Origin: Nageia nagi
Lineage: Eukaryota; Pinophyta
Direction of reading: 5' to 3'
NCBI GenBank assembly: GCA_050084985.1
Contig: JBITNC010000002.1
Coordinates: 3,038,001 to 3,102,000 of the forward strand
Length of the DNA: 64,000 nt
Shown here: positions 1 through 12,441 of the stretch, one piece after another
Layout of the letters: each line of letters opens with the position of its first letter
Position numbering within the stretch: position 1 is the stretch's first letter
Position numbers and translations under genes: made by a program
The notes under the pieces: model-generated
The model's database searches: none
Told to the model about the DNA's origin: nothing
What the model saw: only the letters and a program-made list of their open reading frames with translations

Positions 1-2160
1 CAGGGAAGCTGCTGCTAGGAACTATGATCTCGAGGGGATGATTGCTCGTTTCTGTGACACTGCTTTTCATCGGCCCATTCCATTTCCTCACAAGTCTTTG
101 GGGTTGAGGAAAGGTATAGGAATGTGTAGGATGAAGGGGAAATTGCGCGCATCACAACTCATTTGAGTAAAAAGAAGGCTTCCCTTCAGGTAGAAAAGCC
201 CCGATCTAAGGAGGCCACTTTGAAGATCAAATCTCCTGCCCACACAACGTCCTCACCAAAATAGAAGCCCTTACTTTTTGCAGGAAGAAGGCAAGAGGCC
301 CTCAAAGAGCCCCTTCCAGGGCCCAACAAGCGTAGTGTGTTAGAAGCTAACCTTAAAGATGTTGGGTATTGTGCTCTCCCTTCAGATCTGTTGGACAATG
401 TGATAAACACAACATGTGTGAGTGACTCCCCCACGGAAGCTATTCCTTCTAGATCGACCCATTCTCCTGGACAAAGAGGGAAAGTTCCCCTTTACAACAA
501 AGTTCTAGCAGCTTTGAGACCTCTTCCACTTGTTTAGATGAAGAAGTTGATGGAAACCCTGACCATACAGTTGAAGACTCTGCAAAAGAGTCAGAGAGAA
601 GAAGAAGAGGGAGGTGATGCCAACACTGCTTATTCACCTTAGCTAGAAGACATAGCCATTGGTGCTTCAAAACCTGATGAGATGGAAGTAGAAACCATCT
701 CGGAAGATGAGATAGTGGATGTAGGGACTTATGATGATGATGACCAGATACTTGGCCAGAAGTGTGCTAGAGAGGTGGCTACCTCCAAATCCTCTCCTGC
801 TGAACCCAAGAAAAGGTCTCTCTCGCGTAAAGCTTCTACTAAGAGGAGTCATGATAAATCTCCCTAGCTTCGAAATATAGGCATATCTCTAGGTGGTAGT
901 GGAGGAGATGAAGAGGACGAAGGAGAGACAGAAGAACAGAAGAAGAAGAGGAGGCAGGAAGAGCATTAGGGCAAGGAGATGGCGGTAGTTCCAACTACCC
1001 TAGCAAAGGAGGCCACGAAAGTTGATAAAGGAAGGTTGTTGGTTCAAAGGTTCCCCCTCGAACAGCGATTGAACATCCAAATCTTGATCTAGATGCATGC
1101 CTTAGAGCCCTCAGCATGAGTATGGCTTACGATGAAGATATAGACTAGGACTTGCGGTCTGAGGACGAGGAAGAAGAACTTTCGGATGGGGAGAAAATTT
1201 GGAGGGTGGATACTTTTGTCTCCAAGGAGAAGCATCCTCAGAGGGCCGAGGACTATCTTATCGAAACTTTCAAGATGCTAGTCAAATTGGGGATAACGGC
1301 CAGGAAACACATTGTTACCCAGAATGCTGCAGTCATGGAATAGGAAGGCTATGAAGCTAAAAGGTAAGTGAAGAAATTAAAGAAGGAGCTCACAGCCAGT
1401 CGGACAATTATAAAGAAGTTCCAGAAAATTAGCACCACTCCCTTACATTTGCAAAAACAAACTTCCTTCCATGAGGGTTGGGAACTCATGAAGGAGCAGC
1501 TCAAGAATGAGATGGTGGAGACCGTCGAGAGATTGTCTTCACGCATTTACAAGCTCCTAGCCGAGGGCGTTGAGATCAAGGATCTCATAGCTCAGATTAC
1601 TACTCACCTCGACCAGTTGGATAGTTACCTACCCAACGTCTCCCACTTGCAACACACTTTCGTCGATAACCCCGAGAAATTGGTCTACTACCATGAGTTC
1701 ACCTATCACCACAATTGGTTGAACCATGCACTCGAGAAGTGCAATGCTATCCTCAAAGTAAGGATCCCCTTGCAAAAGGTGGAGCAAATGAGCGAATATC
1801 TTTATCAGCTCATTCCAAGGGGAGGATAATAATGTTCAAAAGAAGGAAGCAGTATTGGCAGAGGCCTAGAATCTGATCCAGGAGCATCTTGAGGTCGAGG
1901 ATCTAAACTTGTTGAAGGCAGGACTTCCTATCGTGCACCAGAGGCAGATGGTCATCTGGAGGTACCAGATGTAGGCCACTATCAAGAAGATTGAGGATTA
2001 CTTCTGGCAAAATGGTAGTACCATTGGTATGATCTCTAGAGGTGTGCAAAAGATCATGGTGTTCTTGGGGGAGACCATCGAATCTTATGGTCTCACTAGC
2101 GAGGAGTGGAACTCCACCCGTACTGAGATTCACCCACAGGCTTCCTCTACGATACCTTTT
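1..2160 (+). pseudogene. Diverged copy of element X large ORF (truncated by the window edge)
   Basis: Broken reading frames on the plus strand (best pieces 1152-1343 and 1368-1829) encode an acidic, then coiled-coil-like protein. I do not recognise it from known families. It is a distant relative of the two element X copies at 42.1-49.2 kb. The motif NYDLEGMI (about 22-45) corresponds to HYDLEIRI and HYDPEHRI in those copies. GITARKHIV (about 1290-1316) corresponds to GVTSRKHAI and GVTSKKHAI, followed by a lysine- and leucine-rich helix VKKLKKELTASR. The two motifs are 1.1-1.3 kb apart in all three copies. Several in-frame stops show the copy is dead. There are no protease, reverse transcriptase or integrase motifs. 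It probably lies in the intron beyond the last visible aldehyde oxidase exon. Confidence 0.6.
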
Positions 2161-3828
2161 TTTTGTTTAATGCATACAGGTTGCTTGTCAGACTTTACTT
2201 TGATTTGATCGGCTTAGGGATGAGGTTTTGCTCCCGCCAAATTAGATTTGTCAGGTTCAATCATGACTTTGACCGATGTAGGGATGAGGTTTTGCTTCCG
2301 TCGATTTTGATGTCAGACCTTTTTAGTCTATTTATTACATATCTGATTTTCTGTTGGATAGAATAGATGTAGAGTAGATGCATTGCTACTGTGGCATCAT
2401 TATTTTGTCAGCTTTAGATGCCACTTACATAGTCTTGCATGATGATATCTGATTTTGTATCAGTATGTGTGTTGCATGTGTGCACGCCATATCAGATTTG
2501 ATGCCTTTAGGGCATCACTTCTGATGGCTTATTTATACACCATTCGGGCCATTTAGAAAAGGGATTTTACATATGGGATTTTGCTTGAGGAATTTTTGAT
2601 ATAATATTGTACTATTTTTGCATGGGACTTTGCACATAATGAAAGCATCATATATTGGAGTTCTTGCATCTTGAGATTGAGGCTATTGAGTTCATTGTAC
2701 AATCATTTTGAGCCTTTGCATGTCATAAGATTCACATTCCATTGCATAGAAGATTGTTGCATAAGGGGTTCTATGCATGTTCTGTTATTGAAAATCAATA
2801 TGAATGTGTTCGTTTAGAGGAATAAAATCATAAAGTTATAATGTGAGGAATATTATTTGTGAGATTATGCATATCTGAATGGTTCTTTCTATGAACTGTA
2901 TATTGATTATTTTGTGAAAGAGTTTGATCCTTCTTTGCATAGTTTGCATGCAAGTGGATATATTCTGAGGCTTATAGCTTGTCTTTATATCATTCGGTTA
3001 GGTTACTGTACTTATGCTCTCACCCCATCTTTACCTTTTCCATTGAGTCTTCCATAAAGACCCTACAGCTTCCTTCTCTTGTTTGGTAGTGATTTGAGCA
3101 TATTTGCTATTTGCTACTTGACTTGATAGTGACTGTATCGATGTTAATGAATCTGAGGATGACCTACCGAGACACTGTATCCCTGGTGACGTTCTCATAG
3201 ATCCTTTCCTTTCCTCGCATTCCCTTGCATTTATCCCTGTGTTCTTTCCCTACATTTGTGATCTTTCTTCGCTTTCGTTCACATTTGCAGTCTTTCCTCA
3301 TTAAGGAAAGGAATCTCGACGCGAGTTTCCCTTGTATACGGTTAACAACATGCATCTCTAACTCTTGAGCCATCAAGACCATATTCCATGTGAGCACTTG
3401 GGGTAACCAGTCCTTTTAGGTGGGAACAAATAACGCTGTTTCCTCCAAGTCTTGTGCATATTTTGAGTGAGGAAAGAAAAACATACCAACACCATGGTGT
3501 TTTAGATATCCTCCATCTACTTGTTTCACTATGCAGTTCATGTGGATTCATTCTTAATTTTACAATCATAAGTTTCTTTTTGTGACTAATAGCCTTAAAT
3601 AGGTAGGATGGAAGTTCAAGTAGTGTGTTGATGATGTTTTTATAGTAAGTTTTCTTTTATTTTCAATACTATCCTCACTCCAAATTTTTTCAGTTACTTT
3701 ATTTTCAATTTGTAGTTTAATTTGCTATTAGCTGAAAGGGTTATATTATTGTGTATGCCCCAAGAATCAGACCACTTACGAGAGTCTTTTAGGCAACCTC
3801 TTTAAAGACGTCGATGTTTTAGGCAAGT
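2161..3828. other. Non-coding tail of the element X copy plus unassigned sequence
   Basis: I find no gene here. Just after the ORF a block containing GGATGAGGTTTTGCTYCCG occurs twice (about 2216-2238 and 2281-2301). It resembles GGATGAGGATTTGCTCCCA, found just downstream of the ORF in both other X copies (about 44765 and the complement near 45805). At 3397-3413 is the motif CTTGGGGTAACCAGTCC, seen again at 50.88 kb and, on the minus strand, at 36.4 and 61.2 kb. The stretch between is AT-rich and unassigned. Confidence 0.5.
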
Positions 3829-4717
3829 TGTAATGACCCTATTTTTTAGAATATCTTATATTTGGGATTTTCCACAAATCTTTTCTTGTACAAGTCAGAT
3901 GTGGCTGTTGCACCTTCAGAATTGGATAGAGCATCTCGTGGCATTTGTTTTAAGTGGTCACACGACCCCTTTTGGACCAGAAACGAAGGAGTTATGGCTA
4001 CTCGAAGTTCGCCAGTGGGACCAATTTTCCATATCACACCCACACACGAAAATCCACTTAACTTAGTGGATTTCTACTTAAAAGTGCAACGTTGGATTAT
4101 AATAAGCTTTTATGTTATTCTAATGTTATTTTAAGTACTTTTATTTGTAATAAAGCCAATCAATGGCTTAGATTAGCTTAGAGGGGTCAATGCAAGATTA
4201 GGGTTGGAGTCTATATAAGGAGATGCAACGCTCCATTTTAGGCATGTTATTGATATTATTGAAATTGAAATCTGAAACCCTTGAGTTTCTTTGAGTGAAG
4301 ATTGAAGGTCTTGCTCACCCCAAAGTGCATTGAAGGTGCATGGTTGGGATCTTTGGCAATTTCATTGAAGGTGTGATTGCCCTATTTCTTTGAGTGAAGA
4401 TTGAAGGTCTTGCTCACCCCAAAGTGCATTGAAGGTGCATGGTTGGGATCTTTGGCAATTTCATTGAAGGTGTGGTTGCCCTAAAAACACAAAAATAGTC
4501 CCAAGGAGATTCATGGCATTTTGAAGGTGTTATATTTGCATTTTGATGTTATTTTGTGGATGCCCTTGGTTATTCCAACGCATGTATTGTCGTGCAATAT
4601 TTTAATATATTCTTTTGGCTGGTTATTACTCATTTTTTGGGTGTCTTTTGAGTAATATTTCAGTTCTATATTTTTTCTATACTTGTATTTTTGTAATTTC
4701 GTTTTTGGGACATTACA
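3829..4717 (+). mobile_element. Solo LTR (889 bp) with perfect target-site duplication
   Basis: The sequence begins TGTAATGACC and ends GACATTACA. It is flanked on both sides by the same five bases, CAAGT (3824-3828 and 4718-4722). No internal region, primer-binding site or second LTR is present, so it is a solo LTR left by LTR-LTR recombination. It shares blocks such as TTGGATAGAGCATCTCGTGG with the LTRs of the minus-strand element at 52936-58467, so it belongs to the same family in opposite orientation. Confidence 0.88.
4286..4483 (+). repeat. 99-bp tandem duplication inside the solo LTR
   Basis: Two adjacent 99-bp units (4286-4384 and 4385-4483) start TTTCTTTGAGTGAAGATTG and differ at about one position (GTGTGATTGCC versus GTGTGGTTGCC) plus the junction base. 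The near identity points to a recent duplication. Confidence 0.9.
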
Positions 4718-5027
4718 CAAGTTTGTTGAACAATTATAGGAACCTACGATAATCTAACTTTGTCAGTTTATAATTGTATAATATATATCATTTTACATTT
4801 CTCTTTCAATAAAGAGTACACCAGTTTTCATGAGAAGGATATGATATGGTGTGTTATTTTTAATTTTGAAGTTATAAACAATGAAATCCATTGCTTGCCT
4901 AATACATCAAAAGTTATATTTTGTACGCACAATAAAGTTTAAACATAAAAAAAAAAGGAAGTTTAGTCCGATAAATGAGACAATTTACTAATTGCATTCA
5001 TCATCATGAAAGATCTAGATAACCAAC

Positions 5028-5126
5028 CTGTCCAAGGTCCACAGCAGGATTCAGGCTTCTACCACAGTCATAAATGATATCTGTTTGAAGTATTGTGGTT
5101 GCTCCTGAAAGGAGATCAACCTCAAC
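5028..5126 (-). CDS. Aldehyde oxidase exon f (last exon visible)
   Basis: Acceptor TGTGACAG precedes GTTGAGGTTGATC; the exon ends GGACAG before GTTGGTTATC. It holds 33 codons, VEVDLLSGATTILQTD to DCGRSLNPAVDLGQ, a strongly conserved family block. The usual continuation (EGAFVQGIGFF and the catalytic glutamate region) is not found between 5027 and 1. The next intron is therefore at least 5 kb, or the 3' end is missing. Confidence 0.9.
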
Positions 5127-5198
5127 CTGTCACATATGCTTGACATTAATAATTTTATAATATGATTATTATTTTCGGAATATAATTTACCTTCATAC

Positions 5199-5294
5199 CT
5201 CACTTGCTGCAGCACCATAATTGAGATATTCTGAAGAGCTTGAATCGGGAACCCAGAAAGTTTGTGCAGAAAGATCCACTGATTGAAGTTGAGC
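5199..5294 (-). CDS. Aldehyde oxidase exon e
   Basis: Acceptor TTTACAG precedes GCTCAACTTCAATC; the exon ends AGTGAG before GTATGAAGG. It holds 32 codons in phase 0, AQLQSVDLSAQTFWVPD to LNYGAAASE, matching the plant aldehyde oxidase segment QAQVQSVNLSA...YLNYGAAVSEVE. The intron to exon f is only 72 bp (5127-5198). Confidence 0.88.
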
Positions 5295-5641
5295 CTGTAA
5301 ACAAGAAACCCCACCGGTTTGGGCTACATTATTTGAGAATATTCAAACTAACAAACATGAAATTGACACTATACATGTTACAAACTTCATCAATCTGTCC
5401 TTATTAAAACCATGATAAGGGTTTCTTTCTGTGATGGTCATTGACAAGTGCCCCATCTTTAGCCATATATCAATTGAATATGTGCTTTAATTGGAATAAC
5501 CTATGTTCGTTATCCATGACCCAAATATAGTTTCTTGAATTGCTAACACAGTTCTTGTTGCTTAATTTCTATTGTAATAACATTTCTTGTTACATGCCAA
5601 ACTGAAGCTTTCAATATCTTGTAACATTAACAAGTGCCTTT

Positions 5642-6150
5642 GATTAGATCTTGTAACCAACTACCCATGGTGTATTGTACACTGTTAAGCATTTGATTAC
5701 CTGCAATGCTTAATTGCAGGAACATGAAAAGAAAATATTTGTTATAGTATGATTTCAAATATTGACATTGTAGTTGATGTCAATACCCCTTAAAAATGTT
5801 TTACTTTCACTTCAGAATATATGAAGCCTCTGTGAATGGCTAAGTAACTTCTTTGGAAGCATTAGCAAAAATTGGGTTTACATGTTTCCCTGAATATGTA
5901 CATATTTGATTCATAAATTCTCAATCTAAATTGCTTTAGACTTTCATATTTAATTTTAGTCCAGATTATCTAGTTGCAGCTAAATTTTGGAGAAGATAGT
6001 CTCTAGATCATTATGACTTTGATTAGATCCCACAACAAATCACCCAAGGGCATTGTACACTATTAAGCATTTGAGTACCTGCTATGATTAATGCAAGAAC
6101 ATGAAAAGAAAATTTTTGTTATAGCATGATTTCAAATGTTGACTAAATAT
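5642..6150. repeat. Local direct duplication within the intron
   Basis: About 130 bp at 5642-5770 is repeated in diverged form at about 6021-6150. Both have a GATTAGATC start, GCATTTGA-TACCTGC, GAACATGAAAAGAAAAT and TTTGTTATAG-ATGATTTCAAAT in the same order, about 380 bp apart. The divergence suggests an old duplication. Confidence 0.75.
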
Positions 6151-7000
6151 ATTTAATTCCTTTTATTTGTCAAAAATATATATTAAATAAAATTTAATAT
6201 TTACCAAATTTTCGGATGACGATATCTTCCAAACTAGGAATCGGGTTGACAAACCGTGATTGGCATTGGAAATTTGGTGATGAGAGCTTTGACATGATGT
6301 AATAAAATTCATCTTTTGAAGACTTTCAATTTTGAATAAATTTTTAATGACTTTGAAATTCAATTTTGGATCAATGCTTCTTGTTGGATTTTGCACAAAT
6401 TTCAGTTTTCTTGTAGACTTTTGCTTTAGTGTTTGCAAATTTGACTCAAGATAAGATAAAGATAATTATATTAATGTCCATAGGTGACCAACAAGGTCAA
6501 AGGGACTTGAAAATACAGCTAAACAAATATAAAAGTAGGGAAAACGACCCTAGAAAAGAGAGCAAACTATGACAAATAAACAAACAATCAAAAGGGTAAG
6601 GAGGTGCGAGGAAAAAAAGCCCCAAATATTAACCCTAATATTACAATAACAAGACAAGAGTATCCCTCTAGAAGAAATAGAGAGAAGAGAACAAGGAAAT
6701 ATCTATGAGTAGGAGTACAATGAGGCGTTGTGTGCTATTGGAAACCTGGAGTGCACCACGGAATTGAAGGACCATCAACTAGGACATCCACTACCATAGA
6801 AGATACCATCAAAGAACCAAGAATAATGGGGAGAAGATAGCCTTGGGTTGAGGAGAGTGGGTTGGGCCATCCTAAGGGAAAACTGAAAGCTTCTATTCAA
6901 ATCAATCTTGACATCCAAGGCCAAAGGACTACTAGTATCCATGAAAAAGGTGGTAATAAAGGTTGTCTATGTTCTTGTGATGATAGATGCAAGGGGTTAC

Positions 7001-7624
7001 TGTTAGGATTCAATAATTTCATATAAACAAGCATCAATAATTCTCCTACTCCTTGGCAAAAAAACCAACATTCAAGCATACTGAAATCAAACAACTATGA
7101 ACATCAATCACACAATGAGAGACACAAGAGATAATGTGGTTCACCCAATGTAGGCTACATCCACGGAGAAGCTTTCAACCCTTTTGCATAACATTCTTCC
7201 AAGTCCTCCAAGCAACAAACCAGCAGCACAACCTTGCTACAACCTTCACTTTGGAGCTACAACAAAGCCTCACTACAATCTCTCTCTCTCAGGCTATCTA
7301 CATAAGCCACCAAACTACAATTACAAGCAACTCACAACTGCTGCTAAAACTACTTACAAACTTCAATCTGTATGCCTCAACTCAAGCCTCTTATTTATAA
7401 ATACAAACAAACCCAACTTAAACCCAAGCTGGATCTGGAAGGTCATGAGGTTACCCCCAACCCTTCAGTAACTCATATCCAAGTGTCATGGCTTCTTGGC
7501 AACTGAAATTTGGTGTCAAACGAGAAAAGAAACGCTCTCTGTTTTGGCCGGCTGGCTGGCCGGTTGGCCGGTTCTGACAGGGTCTGGCCGGTTGGCCGGC
7601 TGGCTGTAGTCTCCATTTTCAACA
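7001..7624 (-). mobile_element. Solo LTR (624 bp), Ty1/copia-like, minus orientation
   Basis: It begins TGTTAGGATT and ends TTTTCAACA on the plus strand, with flanking five-mers GTTAC (6996-7000) and GTTGC (7625-7629), one mismatch. Read on the minus strand it has a TATA-like TATTTATAAATA and the block GTAGCCTACATTGGGTGAAC, also seen in variant form in the copia-like solo LTRs at 41.3 and 62.3 kb. A GC-rich patch of GGCCGGTT/GGCCGGCT units lies at 7547-7610. Confidence 0.8.
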
Positions 7625-8794
7625 GTTGCTGTTAGTAAAAAGCATCTATGGCACCTAAGGTGGGGCAGTCGTTGGAGGACCTAGGTTGTAATATGTGGTG
7701 AAGAACGCCAACAAATTGGCTTGTTGTTGTCTATGCGGGAGCTATAAGTATTTTGAAGTTTCTTAACACTCTTAATAGAAGGATTAGGTTGAAAGAAGTA
7801 ATCATCCTAGTAGTTATGGGGGTCTCCTATAGAGATATGTGCCTAAAAGATATAGTCTCTCAAGTCTTGAATACAAAGGGAACCACTGATCGTGGTATTG
7901 GAAGAGGGTGGAGAGACATCTATGGAATCTCCCTGAATCTCGTCATAAACATGGCATCTAAAAAATAAAGTGGTCCTCAAACTCCATTTCACAAATGGAG
8001 CAAAGATGGAAAATCACTTAAATAACTTCATTTTTAGATAGTTAAAATGCATTTTTAAGAGTGTACAATATGCAAGAAGCACCAACAATTGTAAAAATTG
8101 ATCCTTGCATAGATTGGGGGTTATGTTGGGCAGATTTAAGATTTTCGAGACCATGAAGGCAAAAGAAGATAAAGAATACCGTAAGAGAGCATCTAAAGGT
8201 TGAGATATCTATGCAAAGGCATAAGAAACAACTTTCCATGCAAAATACTTAAAAATACTTCATTTTTGTTCAGTGCTAATTAATTATATTATGTTATGTC
8301 TAGGCAGTTTTTCCCCCAGGATGGTTTCTCCATGTTATATTGCGTGTTATTTGTGTGTGATGATAATTATTTTTCAAATTTCATGCTTAGATTGTTCATA
8401 TAAGATCTCTCAACCATCTAATATTATTAAATACACCATCAATATCTGTCTGGGAGAGCAGAAAACTGCGATTGCAGCTAAGACAGGTTATCTTTTGATC
8501 AAGCTTACTAAAATAATTTTTTAATGATGATTTTTCCTTTTCAGTTTTGAGCCATTTACAAATAACAATATTTTAAACAAATGCTCACTGATATTAGTTC
8601 TATTTTCTAAATTTCTTCATCCATAATGTAACTGTTGCATTAGCATATTCCAATCATTCAGATGACTGTAGTTCCATTCTCACATGTTTATTCAGTATTA
8701 TCAATTAAAAAAAATCAGCCAATATCCATCCTGCTTTAATTGCATGATTATTAGCTTCGTATCTGGTACAATTACTAAAAACTCAAAAGCATAC

Positions 8795-9755
8795 CTGAAA
8801 AATCAAATCCCCCAGGACAAACCATTTAGCTCACTCGTCTTTTTCATGACAGGGATTAGTCTTTCAACCAATATGTTACAAGCATGTTGAACAGCTACAC
8901 AGTTCTCTTCTGATGCAGTGCTTCCAGCTGTAAGCCCCCATGTGCTAAGCTGATACTGTCTGCTTGAATTATTCTCACTTTTGATATAATATCTTCACTT
9001 AAACCTGGCCATAACTGTCCAAGAGCATAAGCTGTCATCTGCTTTACCTTTGTCCAAATTCCCTGACCTATCTCAACTCCTCCTACCTCTACAGCAATAG
9101 AACCATCATGAAAAATGGTCACTCTTGCTGGTTTAGGAGAAAGAGTCACTTCGTAAAAGCATGGTACCATGGATAAACCTCTTTTAAACCATTTGTTAGT
9201 AGCATTAAACTCTCTGATAGTCTCCAGTCTTTGCTTCAGAGAGGCAGAATGCTTTAGTTTCTTCCATATCAATGGCAAGGTGTAGCTAGTAGGATCCTCA
9301 ACACAAGAGCCATAAAATAAATTGGCACTTTCAAGAGTGTGTATGTGTTTTTCTCTCACAATATTTGAATCCAAACCTAGAAGTGAGGCAACGTGCTCAA
9401 TAATGGTTTCAGCAAGGAAAGATCCCTGTGCATTCCCCGGGCCTCGCATTGCAGACTTGCTTGTTAGGTTTGTTTTACATACTCTATAGTCAAATGAAAG
9501 TGCTCCCCAGTTGTATGTTTTCAATGTTGATATTATGGTATGTGGAATCATAGGACTTAAATCTGGTGAAATGCCTGCATCAATGAATAAGTTCACGTGC
9601 AAAGCTGTAATTCTTCCATCATTTTTAAATCCGACTGTATAATTTGCCCTAATAGGGTGTCGTGCACCAGTTATAATCATGTCTGTTTTACGATCAAGGT
9701 ACATTCGCACAGGACGCTTGAGCTTATATGCAGCCAATGCACATGCAACTGCAAC
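8795..9755 (-). CDS. Aldehyde oxidase exon d (large molybdenum-domain exon, two 1-bp deletions)
   Basis: Acceptor ATATGCAG precedes GTTGCAGTTGCATG; the exon ends TTTCAG before GTATGC. It encodes VAVACALAAYKLKRP through AMRGPGNAQGS, GVEIGQGIWTK and DSISLAHGG. At the five-G run 8935-8939 the frame shifts into a stop within 12 codons. In the next frame the family continuation LTAGSTASEENC is intact up to a second five-G run (8809-8813). A second one-base shift there restores a short stretch ending in the donor. The exon is 961 bp; with two bases added it would be 963, a multiple of three, fitting phase 0 at both ends. So either the gene is newly dead or both runs were under-called in sequencing. 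Confidence 0.9.
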
Positions 9756-10654
9756 CTGCATATGCAGAATGAAAAGTTGAATTAGATACAACAGATAACT
9801 AAATAAATAACATTATGCAATCTAAGTGTAGAATGTATATTAAAAACTATAGAATTCAAAATCAAACCAGAGGAGTGAAAAGTAAAAACTAATTAGAAGA
9901 CATAGAAGTTTATAAATTAATCATGCTTGTTTCTTTTCTTCTGCAACCCAATTTTATAAAGGCAGGTGTGGTTGTTCAAAGAGATGGATAATTTTACTTT
10001 TTTGAATACAAAAAAGGTTACAATGAAACTAACTTTTGATAAGATCTTTGGTTGACAGTAAATTTTAAAAAATGAAAAATAAATGGAATGTGTTCGTAAA
10101 GAAGTTCACTACCTATACACCTTAAAAGAGAATTGTGTGACGTCCCCCTTGTACAATTGTCATTAATTCTGGAATCCAATGGATTCCTCCTTTTTGTATA
10201 ATTAATTATTTAATTGTGCTTTTTAGTTAGTACTTGGGATAAAAGATTTAATGGGTCATTAGACCCCACTGTGAGCCTCAAGTGGGATGGCTCCCTCCCA
10301 AGTGTAGTTTAGTGTGTTTTAATGTACTTGGATATCCCGAAACATGATTGTGGGAATCCCAAGGTCTAATTAGCACTTAGAGCATGGATGAGCACTTGTA
10401 CACATGCGCCAGCCTTGGGGAGACTTCTAGATCCCCAGATTGGCCCATGACACCCACGTTGCCCCCCTAGATGCCTACGCATGCCTCCTTGACCCACGCA
10501 TGCATGCCTAAGCCCACGTTGAGCTTGAGGACCCACGTGGAGCATGAGAGAGGCCCAGATAGCCACGTTGGGCCTGGAATGACTCCTAGGTGTCATCGTT
10601 GGGGTTTAACAAGATTGGGTAATGACTTTGAGATGAGATCCAGATCCAAAAAAA

Positions 10655-11900
10655 TGTGACGTCCCCCTTGCACAATTGTAATTAATCTTGGAATCTAATA
10701 GGTTTCTCTTGTAATATATTTTATTAATGCATTGTACTTTCATGTTTGTAACTTGGGATAGAAGACAATGGACCCCACTGTGAGCCCCAAGTGGAACATC
10801 TCCCTCCCAAGCTTAGATTAGGAGTTATTAATGTACTTGGAGATCCCGATCTTGATTGTGGGAATCCCAAGGTTTGTTATTACACTAGGATGGTTGGATG
10901 GACACTCATAGGCATGCGCCAGCCTTGGAGAGACTCCCATACCCCCATGTTGGCCCAACATGACACCTAGACCCCATGTTTTCCCCTTTGACCCACGTGG
11001 GCATGCATGGCACCCCTAAACTCCTATGTTGGCACTTAATGCATCCTAGGACCCCACCTTGGCATGCATTCCAGGCCCCTAGGAGGCCAACGTTGGATTA
11101 GAGGACCCAGGTGACGACTCCTAGGTGAGATCCGGACAGAGGAAGTGTATAAAGAGACATTGGAGATTCATTGGATGTACCTAATTATTATTATACTTCA
11201 TATCGTCCAGAGGACAACAAGACTTAGCGGTGCTAAGTAGTCCCTTAGGTGCAACATCTAGGAGGGCTTTCAGGTTGAGGGATCCTAATTGTCTACGGCA
11301 TTGGCGCAACGCCTTTGCCCACCTTCTGAGGTATAGCTTCTACCTTTAGTGGTTTCCAAGATCAGAGGAGGGCTCCTTCGATGGAGAGGATTCGGGTTCT
11401 GAGGACGCAATATTGTGCCATGGTTCGGGTATCAGTCCAGTAGTGAGCAAAATATAGATTGTGCCCTAGTTGGCTTCTTGGAGGCCAATGTCCAACTTTG
11501 GGAGCTTGGTATTGTATTGATATTCATTGTTGATCATATATACACCCAATGGCACTTGGATCTCATATTTATATTGTGCATGCTTGTCTATTGCCATCGT
11601 TGGATTACCATTGCATGTATTTGTGTAGATTGGCCAGATGTTGGCATTGTGAATTTGTGTATATTGTTATCTGCTTGTATTGACTAGAAATTGGCATCTT
11701 GGTGTTGTGTGTGTTTAATATTGATGCCCTAGATTAGACGTTGGCATAATTGCATTGTGATAGCTTGAAGTGGATGCCCTAACCCTAACATTGCCATATT
11801 GCGGGTTTGTGTGCTTGTGTTTGATGCCCTAGGCTTGACATCAAGGTATACTGGTTGAAATTTGCTAATTTACACTTGAGGGTTTGTTTGGATCCTTACA
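10655..11900 (+). repeat. 5' LTR of the inner gypsy element (TATA-like box at 11147)
   Basis: 1,246 bp, TGTGACGTCC to GATCCTTACA. A TATA-like GTGTATAAAGAG lies at 11144-11155. The block GGCATGCGCCAGCCTTGG (about 10913) is shared with the outer LTR and, in part, with the hairpin array at 50.2 kb. Confidence 0.85.
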
Positions 11901-11901
11901 G

Positions 11902-11913
11902 TTGTATCAAAGC
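11902..11913 (+). other. Primer-binding site, initiator tRNA-Met type (degenerate)
   Basis: TTGTATCAAAGC, one base after the 5' LTR, differs at two positions from the TGGTATCAGAGC seen in the two other elements of this window that keep a perfect site (23689-23700 and the complement of 57169-57180). Confidence 0.75.
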
Positions 11914-12441
11914 TTGGATCTGGCCATCATATGTATGAGACCAACCATGCATCGATAGTACACTAGATCTAGTATTCGAAGAGAGATGGCATCTGCAAGG
12001 AAGAGTTGGAGGTCACATGTAGAAGAGACTTCTTCTAGGGCTGTCCAAGAAGAGGACCGCCAACCATGGATGAATGAGGTATAGAATGTGGGAGCATTCG
12101 AAGAGAAGGGTGTGCCGAGGGAGAGATCGGAAATAACCAGGAGAAGCCTTACATGATCCCACACCCAAATGGAAGTTTAATGAGCTCATTTTGGCCATCC
12201 ATAGCATGATCGGAGCTATCACCTTTATGCAATGACATTTGAACAGACATATGGGGATTCATGAAAAGCCCGAGAGGCAAATTAGCCCCCCACATCCTAC
12301 CAAAGATGACAGAGAGGAGCCGCATGAAGTGGATAGGGCAGATCGAGAGCCGAGCATGAGGACATCTTGTAGTTTGAGAGATTGGGAGTTGATTGACCAT
12401 GGATTGATGGGACGTCCAAAGGCCACATTCCTAATATCCCA

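Larger units (their letters stand above)
5295..8794 (-). other. 3.5 kb aldehyde oxidase intron between exons d and e
   Basis: No coding sequence. It contains a local duplication (5642-6150), an AT-rich stretch, unassigned sequence at 6440-7000 and 7630-8270 that looks like one older repeat split by the solo LTR at 7001-7624, and plain intron sequence near exon d. Confidence 0.75.
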
